Source: Streptomyces sp. SJL17-4
GTDB lineage: Bacteria > Actinomycetota > Actinomycetes > Streptomycetales > Streptomycetaceae
Direction of reading: 5' to 3'
DNA: 64,000 bases
Assembly (NCBI RefSeq): GCF_036826855.1
Contig: NZ_CP104578.1
Coordinates: 6,111,501 to 6,175,500 of the forward strand
Shown here: positions 58,909-64,000 of the stretch, piece after piece
How the letters are laid out: each line of letters begins with the position of its first letter
How positions within the stretch are numbered: the stretch's first letter is position 1
Notes under the pieces: model-generated
What the model saw: the letters and a program-made list of their open reading frames with translations, nothing else
The model's database searches: none
What the model was told of the DNA's origin: nothing
Made by a program: the position numbers and the translations under genes

Positions 58909-60576
58909 ATGACCCAGCATCTCGCCACCCCGGCCGACGCCCCGACCACCGGCACGCACACGGGCTGGTGGAGAGACGCGGTGATCTACCAGGTCTACCC
59001 GCGCAGCTTCGCCGACGGCAACGGCGACGGCATGGGCGACCTGGAGGGCATCCGCAGCCGGCTGCCGTACCTCAAGGAACTCGGCGTCGACGCCGTCTGG
59101 CTCTCCCCCTTCTACGCCTCGCCGCAGGCCGACGCCGGATACGACGTCGCCGACTACCGGGCCATCGACCCCATGTTCGGCTCGCTCCTCGACGCCGACG
59201 CCGTGATCCGCGACGCCCACGCCCTGGGCCTGCGCATCATCGTCGACCTGGTCCCCAACCACTCCTCCGACCAGCACGAGTGGTTCCAGCGCGCGCTGCG
59301 CGAGGGCCCCGGGTCGGTCCTGCGCGAGCGCTACCACTTCCGCCCCGGCAAGGGGAAGAACGGCGAACTCCCGCCCAACGACTGGGAGTCCATCTTCGGT
59401 GGCCCCGCCTGGACCCGTACGGAGAACCCGGACGGCACCCCCGGCGACTGGTACCTCCACCTCTTCGCCCCGGAGCAGCCCGACTTCAACTGGGAACACC
59501 CCGCCGTACGCGACGAGTTCCGCTCCATCCTGCGCTTCTGGCTCGACATGGGCGTCGACGGCTTCCGCGTCGACGTCGCCCACGGCCTCGTCAAGGCCGA
59601 GGGCCTGCCCGACCTCGGCGCCCACGACCAGCTGAAGCTGCTCGGCAACGACGTCATGCCCTTCTTCGACCAGGACGGCGTCCACGAGATCTACCGCACC
59701 TGGCGGAAGGTCCTCTCCGAGTACGACGGCGAGCGCGTCCTCGTCGCCGAGGCCTGGACCCCGACCGTCGCGCGCACCGCCAACTACGTGCGCCCCGACG
59801 AGATGCACCAGGCCTTCAACTTCCAGTACCTGGGCACCCACTGGGACGCCGCCGAGCTGCGCCGCGTCATCGACGAGTCGCTGGAGGCGATGCGCCCGGT
59901 CGGCGCGCCCACCACCTGGGTGCTCTCCAACCACGACGTCACCCGGCACGCCACCCGCTTCGCCAACCCGGCGGGCCTCGGCACCCAGCTCCGCGAGGCC
60001 GGCGACCGCGAACTCGGCCTGCGCCGGGCCCGCGCCGCCACCCTGCTGATGCTGGCGCTGCCCGGCTCGGCGTACGTCTACCAGGGCGAGGAGCTCGGCC
60101 TGCCCGACGTCACCGACCTGCCCGACGAGGTCCGCCAGGACCCGTCGTTCTGGCGGGCGTCCGGCCAGGACGGCTTCCGCGACGGCTGCCGGGTCCCGAT
60201 CCCGTGGACCGTCGAGGGCGGCTCGTACGGCTTCGGCGCCGGCGGCTCCTGGCTGCCGCAGCCCGCCACCTGGGGCGGTCTGAGCGTCGAGGCGCAGGCC
60301 GGCGACCCCGGCTCCACCCTGGAGCTGTACCGCAGCGCCCTCGCCGTGCGGCGGGCGCAGCCCGGACTCGGTGCGGGCGAGGCCGTCGAGTGGCTGGAGG
60401 CACCCGAGGGTGTGCTCTCCTTCCGCCGCGACGGCTTCGCCTGCATCGCCAACACCACCGGCCGGGCCATCTCCGTCCCGCTGCCCGGCCGGTTCCTTCT
60501 CTCCAACGAGGAGATCACGATCGTCGACGACGAGGCGGTCCTGCCTGCCGACTCGACCGCCTGGTGGGCGGTGTGA
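58909..60576 (+). CDS. aglA: Alpha-glucosidase (GH13)
   Basis: A 555-residue cytoplasmic glucosidase of the oligo-1,6/maltase group. The GH13 conserved regions appear in order: DLVPNHSSDQH (region I), GFRVDVAHGL (region II, nucleophile Asp), VLVAEAWT (region III, Glu acid) and VLSNHDVTRH (region IV, Asp). QVYPRSFADGNGDGMGDLEGI is the family's start. It would cleave maltose and maltodextrins brought in by MalEFG. ATG at 58909 with GGGAAG five bases upstream. The stop overlaps the next regulator gene (GTGA). Confidence 0.93.
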   Translation: MTQHLATPADAPTTGTHTGWWRDAVIYQVYPRSFADGNGDGMGDLEGIRSRLPYLKELGVDAVWLSPFYASPQADAGYDVADYRAIDPMFGSLLDADAVIRDAHALGLRIIVDLVPNHSSDQHEWFQRALREGPGSVLRERYHFRPGKGKNGELPPNDWESIFGGPAWTRTENPDGTPGDWYLHLFAPEQPDFNWEHPAVRDEFRSILRFWLDMGVDGFRVDVAHGLVKAEGLPDLGAHDQLKLLGNDVMPFFDQDGVHEIYRTWRKVLSEYDGERVLVAEAWTPTVARTANYVRPDEMHQAFNFQYLGTHWDAAELRRVIDESLEAMRPVGAPTTWVLSNHDVTRHATRFANPAGLGTQLREAGDRELGLRRARAATLLMLALPGSAYVYQGEELGLPDVTDLPDEVRQDPSFWRASGQDGFRDGCRVPIPWTVEGGSYGFGAGGSWLPQPATWGGLSVEAQAGDPGSTLELYRSALAVRRAQPGLGAGEAVEWLEAPEGVLSFRRDGFACIANTTGRAISVPLPGRFLLSNEEITIVDDEAVLPADSTAWWAV

Positions 60577-61649
60577 CGATCCCCCTGCCGCGGGGCGCCG
60601 GGAACGGCGCCCCGCGGCTCGCGGACATCGCGGCCCAGTCCGGGGTCAGCGAGGCCACCGTCAGCCGGGTCCTCAACGGCAAGGCGGGGGTGGCCGGCGC
60701 GACCCGGCACAAGGTGCTCGCGGCGCTCGACGTGCTCGGCTACGAGCGTCCCGTACGCCTGAAACGCCGCAGCGCGGGACTCGTCGGGCTCGTCGTGCCC
60801 GAGCTGACCAACCCGATCTTCCCGGCGTTCGCCCAGGTCGTCGAGCAGGTCCTCGCCGGGCACGGCTACACCCCGGTGCTCTGCACCCAGATGCCCGGCG
60901 GCGCCACCGAGGACGAGCTCGTCGAGCAGCTCGTGGAGCGCGGGGTGGCCGGCATCGTCTTCCTCTCCGGGCTGCACGCGGACGCCTCCGCCGACCCGGC
61001 CCGCTACGCCCGGCTGACCGCCCGTGGCGTGCCGTACGTCCTCATCAACGGCTACAACGAGCACATCGACGCCAACTTCGTCTCCCCGGACGACCGGGCC
61101 GCGGCCCGCATGGCCGTACGGCACCTGGTCGAGCTGGGGCACGAGCGCATCGGCCTCGCCATCGGCCCCACCCGCTACGTGCCCTCGCGCCGCAAGGCCG
61201 AGGGTTTCACCGCCGAGCTGTACGAGCTCCTCGGCGTCGAGCGCGCCGACGCGGAACGGTTCATCAGACCCACGCTCTTCGGTGTCGAGGGCGGGCACGC
61301 GGCCGCCGACATCCTGCTCCGCGAGGGCTGCACCGGCATCGTCTGCGGCTCCGACCTGATGGCGCTCGGCGTGATCCGCGCCGTCCGCGCCCGGGGCCTC
61401 GACGTGCCCGGGGACGTCTCCGTCGTCGGCTTCGACGACTCGCCGCTGATCGCCTTCACCAGCCCTCCGCTGTCCACCGTGCGCCAGCCCGTCCAGGCCA
61501 TGGCGACGGCGGCCGTCGGCGCGCTCCTGGAGGAGATCGAGGGGAATCCGGTGCAGCGCACGGAGTTCGTGTTCCAGCCTGAGCTGGTGGTGCGCGGGTC
61601 GACGGCGCAGCCGCCCGCCCGCGCCGCGCTGCCGCAAGTCCTTGCGTAA
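60573..61649 (+). CDS. Second LacI-family regulator, MalR paralogue
   Basis: A 358-residue regulator. The HTH (ADIAAQSGVSEATVSRVLNGKAGVAGAT) and hinge (VLAALDVLGYERPVR) are almost identical to those of MalR at 54280. The ligand domain is close as well (GLVVPELTNPIFPAFAQVVEQ, GVAGIVFLSGLHADASA, VSVVGFDDSPLIAFTSPPLST). It has an extra N-terminus of about 18 residues. GTG at 60573 overlaps the end of the glucosidase gene, so it is the last gene of malEFG-aglA. Its TAA stop is inside an operator-like repeat. Confidence 0.92.
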   Translation: MTIPLPRGAGNGAPRLADIAAQSGVSEATVSRVLNGKAGVAGATRHKVLAALDVLGYERPVRLKRRSAGLVGLVVPELTNPIFPAFAQVVEQVLAGHGYTPVLCTQMPGGATEDELVEQLVERGVAGIVFLSGLHADASADPARYARLTARGVPYVLINGYNEHIDANFVSPDDRAAARMAVRHLVELGHERIGLAIGPTRYVPSRRKAEGFTAELYELLGVERADAERFIRPTLFGVEGGHAAADILLREGCTGIVCGSDLMALGVIRAVRARGLDVPGDVSVVGFDDSPLIAFTSPPLSTVRQPVQAMATAAVGALLEEIEGNPVQRTEFVFQPELVVRGSTAQPPARAALPQVLA

Positions 61650-61664
61650 CAACTTGCGTTGCGG
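61632..61664. promoter_or_regulatory. MalR-type operator spanning the regulator stop codon
   Basis: CCGCAA and TTGCGG bound a stretch containing two further CTTGCG elements (61641 and 61653), so several palindromic combinations are possible. It covers the last codons and the TAA of the LacI gene and lies just before the amylase promoter. Confidence 0.65.
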
Positions 61665-61675
61665 TGTCCGGAGGG

Positions 61676-61742
61676 TTGACCGGGCGTCGGGGCACTCGTA
61701 CGGTCACGGCTGAAAACAGTTGCTGAAGTTTTCGGCAACTTC
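61676..61742 (+). promoter_or_regulatory. Alpha-amylase promoter and downstream operator
   Basis: TTGACC at 61676-61681 and TACGGT at 61699-61704 are spaced by exactly 17 bases, a strong sigma-70-type promoter. Downstream, GAAGTT-TTCGGC-AACTTC (61725-61742) is a perfect inverted repeat, and GTTGC/GCAAC pairs lie around it; CTTGCG follows at 61743. The layout suggests repression after RNA polymerase binding. Confidence 0.75.
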
Positions 61743-61771
61743 TTGCGACAGTGAAGTCAGCAGGAGGAATC

Positions 61772-63472
61772 ATGGCCAGAAAAACCGTGGCCGCTGCACT
61801 CGCCCTCGTGGCGGGAGCTGCCGCTGTGGCCGTCACGGGAAACGCCCCGGCGCAGGCCGCCCCGCCCGGCGAGAAGGACGTCACCGCGGTGATGTTCGAA
61901 TGGAAGTTCAGCTCCATCGCCCGCGAGTGCACCGACCGCCTCGGCCCCGCCGGATACGGATACGTCCAGGTCTCCCCGCCCCAGGAACACCTCCAGGGCG
62001 GCCAGTGGTGGACCTCGTACCAGCCCGTCAGCTACAAGATCGCCGGACGTCTGGGCGACCGCACCGCCTTCAAGAGCATGATCGACACCTGCCACGCGGC
62101 CGGCGTCAAGGTCGTCGCCGACTCCGTCATCAACCACATGGCGAACGGCTCCGGTACGGGAACGGGCGGGACCCCGTTCTCCAAGTACGACTACCCGGGC
62201 CTCTACTCCGGCTCCGACATGGACGACTGCCGCTCCTCGATCACCAACTACCAGGACCGCGGCAACGTCCAGAACTGCGAACTGGTCCAGCTCCCCGACC
62301 TCGACACGGGCGAGGACTACGTCCGCGGGAAGATAGCGGGCTACCTGAACGACCTGCTCTCGCTCGGCGTCGACGGCTTCCGCATCGACGCCGCCAAGCA
62401 CATGCCGGCCGCCGACCTCGCGAACATCAAGTCGCGGCTCACCAACCCCGGCGTGTACTGGAAGCTGGAGGCCATCCACGGCGCCGGCGAGGCCGTCTCC
62501 CCGAGCGAGTACCTCGGCAGCGGGGACGTCCAGGAGTTCCGCTACGCCCGGGACCTCAAGCGGGTCCTGCAGAGCGAGAAGCTCGCCTACCTCAAGAACT
62601 TCGGCGAGGCCTGGGGCTACATGCCCTCCGGCCAGTCCGGCGTCTTCGTCGACAACCACGACACCGAGCGCGGCGGCGACACCCTCTCCTACAAGGACGG
62701 CGCGAACTACACCCTCGCCTCCGTCTTCGCCCTCGCCTGGCCCTACGGCGCCCCGGACGTCCACTCCGGCTACGAGTGGACCGACAAGGACGCCGGACCG
62801 CCCAACGGCGGCCAGGTCAACGCCTGTTACACGGACGGCTGGAAGTGCCAGCACGCCTGGCGCGAGATCTCCTCCATGGTCGGCTTCCGCAACACCGCCC
62901 GCGGCCAGGCCGTCACCGGCTGGTGGGACAACGGCAACAACGCGATCGCGTTCGGCCGCGGCAGCAAGGCCTACGTGGCCATCAACCACGAGACCTCGGC
63001 GCTCAGCCGCACCTTCCAGACCTCGCTGCCCGCCGGCACCTACTGCGACGTCCAGTCGAACACGCCCGTGACGGTGAACGGATCCGGCCAGTTCACGGCC
63101 ACCCTCGGCGCCAACACCGCCCTGGCCCTGCACGTGAACGCCACCAGCTGCGGAGGCGGCACCACCACCCCGCCCGCCACCTCGGGCGCGTCCTTCAACG
63201 CCACCGCCACCACCGTGTCCGGCCAGAACATCTACGTCACCGGGAACCGCGCCGAACTCGGCAACTGGTCCCCGGCCGCCGCCCTCAAGCTCGACCCGGC
63301 CACGTACCCCGTCTGGAAGCTGACCGTCGGCCTGCCCGCCGGAACGGCCTTCGAGTACAAGTACATCCGCAAGGACGCCGCCGGAAACGTCACCTGGGAG
63401 TCCGGCGCCAACCGCACCGCGACCGTCCCCGCCTCCGGTCAGATCACGCTGAACGACACCTTCCGCAGCTGA
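61772..63472 (+). CDS. Secreted alpha-amylase with starch-binding domain (GH13 + CBM20)
   Basis: A 566-residue exported amylase. Signal peptide [21 protein letters not shown] ends near AQAAPPG. GH13 regions: [11 protein letters not shown] (I), [10 protein letters not shown] (II, nucleophile Asp), [14 protein letters not shown] (III, Glu) and [11 protein letters not shown] (IV), the form seen in Streptomyces and animal-type amylases, which bind chloride and calcium. From residue 465 a CBM20 domain: [20 protein letters not shown] and [31 protein letters not shown] precedes the ATG at 61772. It makes the maltodextrins taken up by MalEFG. Confidence 0.95.
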   Translation: MARKTVAAALALVAGAAAVAVTGNAPAQAAPPGEKDVTAVMFEWKFSSIARECTDRLGPAGYGYVQVSPPQEHLQGGQWWTSYQPVSYKIAGRLGDRTAFKSMIDTCHAAGVKVVADSVINHMANGSGTGTGGTPFSKYDYPGLYSGSDMDDCRSSITNYQDRGNVQNCELVQLPDLDTGEDYVRGKIAGYLNDLLSLGVDGFRIDAAKHMPAADLANIKSRLTNPGVYWKLEAIHGAGEAVSPSEYLGSGDVQEFRYARDLKRVLQSEKLAYLKNFGEAWGYMPSGQSGVFVDNHDTERGGDTLSYKDGANYTLASVFALAWPYGAPDVHSGYEWTDKDAGPPNGGQVNACYTDGWKCQHAWREISSMVGFRNTARGQAVTGWWDNGNNAIAFGRGSKAYVAINHETSALSRTFQTSLPAGTYCDVQSNTPVTVNGSGQFTATLGANTALALHVNATSCGGGTTTPPATSGASFNATATTVSGQNIYVTGNRAELGNWSPAAALKLDPATYPVWKLTVGLPAGTAFEYKYIRKDAAGNVTWESGANRTATVPASGQITLNDTFRS

Positions 63473-63487
63473 CTCTCCGCACCCGCA

Positions 63488-63512
63488 GGGCCGCCCCCAG
63501 CCGGGGCGGCCC
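63488..63512 (+). terminator. Terminator between amylase and pullulanase genes
   Basis: GGGCCGCCCC-CAGCC-GGGGCGGCCC, a perfect 10-bp stem starting 15 bases after the amylase stop. No U tract. May allow partial read-through into the pullulanase gene. Confidence 0.8.
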
Positions 63513-63552
63513 TCCCACCCGTACCCCCGTCCCTCCTCCAGGGAGCACCCCC

Positions 63553-64000
63553 GTGACACGCAAGAGAACGGCGGTCGCACTGGCCGCCGCCCTGTGCGCC
63601 GCCCTCGTGCCGGCCGTCCCCGCGGCCGCCGCGCCCAGGCCCCCGGCCCCGCCCTCCGACCGGGCGCTCGCGGCCGAGCCCGCCCGCCAGGACCTCACCC
63701 GCGAGCAGTTCTACTTCGTCCTGCCCGACCGCTTCGCCAACGGCGACACCTCCAACGACCGGGGCGGACTCACCGGCAGCCGGACCCAGACCGGCTTCGA
63801 CCCCACCGACAAGGGCTTCTACCAGGGCGGCGACCTCAAGGGCCTCACGGAGCGGCTCGACTACATCAAGGGCCTCGGCACCACCGCCATCTGGATGGCG
63901 CCGATCTTCAAGAACCGGCCCGTGCAGGGGGAGGGCAAGGACGCCTCCGCCGGCTACCACGGCTACTGGATCACCGACTTCACCCAGGTCGACCCGCACT
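63553..64000 (+). CDS. pulA: Pullulanase-type GH13 enzyme, 3' end missing
   Basis: The frame starts at GTG 63553 and runs open to the window edge (149 codons). A Sec signal (TRKRTAVALAAALCAALVPAVPAAAA) is followed by EPARQDLTREQFYFVLPDRFANGD, then GFYQGGDLKGLTERLDYIKGLGTTAIWMAPIFKNRP and GYHGYWITDFTQVDPH, the N-terminal region of Streptomyces secreted pullulanase/amylases. It follows the amylase and would complete extracellular starch breakdown. GGGAGC lies seven bases before the start. I assign pullulanase by order and start segment; an amylase is also possible because no family-specific region is visible yet. Confidence 0.8.
   Translation, partial: MTRKRTAVALAAALCAALVPAVPAAAAPRPPAPPSDRALAAEPARQDLTREQFYFVLPDRFANGDTSNDRGGLTGSRTQTGFDPTDKGFYQGGDLKGLTERLDYIKGLGTTAIWMAPIFKNRPVQGEGKDASAGYHGYWITDFTQVDPH

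Noticed and set aside
58830..60572. Open frame that would fuse a long N-terminus to the second LacI regulator
   Set aside because: The upstream part is an out-of-frame reading of the alpha-glucosidase gene; the GTG at 60573 gives a normal LacI N-terminus.

Overview
The window is very GC-rich, almost all coding, with strong third-position G/C bias, GTG/TTG starts, GTGA/ATGA overlaps and many twin-arginine and lipoprotein signals. Gene content and order (panB, nadE, glnA2, glnE, malR-malEFG-alpha-glucosidase-amylase-pullulanase) indicate a Streptomyces chromosome core region. No tRNA, rRNA, CRISPR array or phage module was seen.

Layout. 1-5.2 kb: end of an Rsm22-like methyltransferase gene, a frameshifted lipoprotein gene, dimethylargininase divergent from a TetR regulator, a primase/polymerase-like protein, and a lipoprotein that closes the next operon. 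5.2-16.9 kb: an iron and haem island on both strands, with efeO-efeB-efeU (ferrous iron), hmuT-hmuU-hmuV (haem ABC importer), two HtaA-domain surface haem proteins (one with a LAATG sorting signal), a PhzF protein and haem oxygenase. Three DmdR1/IdeR-type iron boxes (about 8.8, 12.1 and 16.85 kb) tie the transport genes together: haem would be captured at the surface, imported, and opened by the oxygenase to release iron. 16.9-28.4 kb: methionine aminopeptidase, two MFS-era housekeeping neighbours, F420 reductase, a site-2 protease, a large SARP/NB-ARC regulator, a DrrAB-type exporter and panB. 28.8-37.4 kb: EEP-family protein, MFS exporter, nadE, DUF998 plus hydrolase, CBS protein, and the DUF305/DUF3105 pair. 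37.6-49.3 kb: glnA2, a 2.3-kb insertion at its 3' end, GNAT, GGCT-like, VOC, PPOX-fold, PIG-L and glnE. 49.3-54.2 kb: TetR regulator, APC permease plus amidohydrolase, PAP2-type membrane enzyme. 54.3-64 kb: maltose/maltodextrin system, with malR divergent from malE-malF-malG-aglA-second LacI gene, then a secreted alpha-amylase with its own promoter and a pullulanase cut by the window edge.

Two structural themes stand out. First, glnA2 ends in a 33-bp segment that recurs exactly 2.35 kb downstream, bracketing a PQQ-propeller gene and a broken transposase: an att-like integration scar at a protein gene 3' end. Second, many genes end in short tandem duplications that include the stop codon (units of 8 to 31 bp at about 4.0, 13.6, 16.1, 20.9, 27.5, 29.9, 34.9 and 49.3 kb), some of which supply the last codons of two convergent genes or build a terminator hairpin. 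A third point is a sharp codon-usage mosaic inside the SARP regulator gene.
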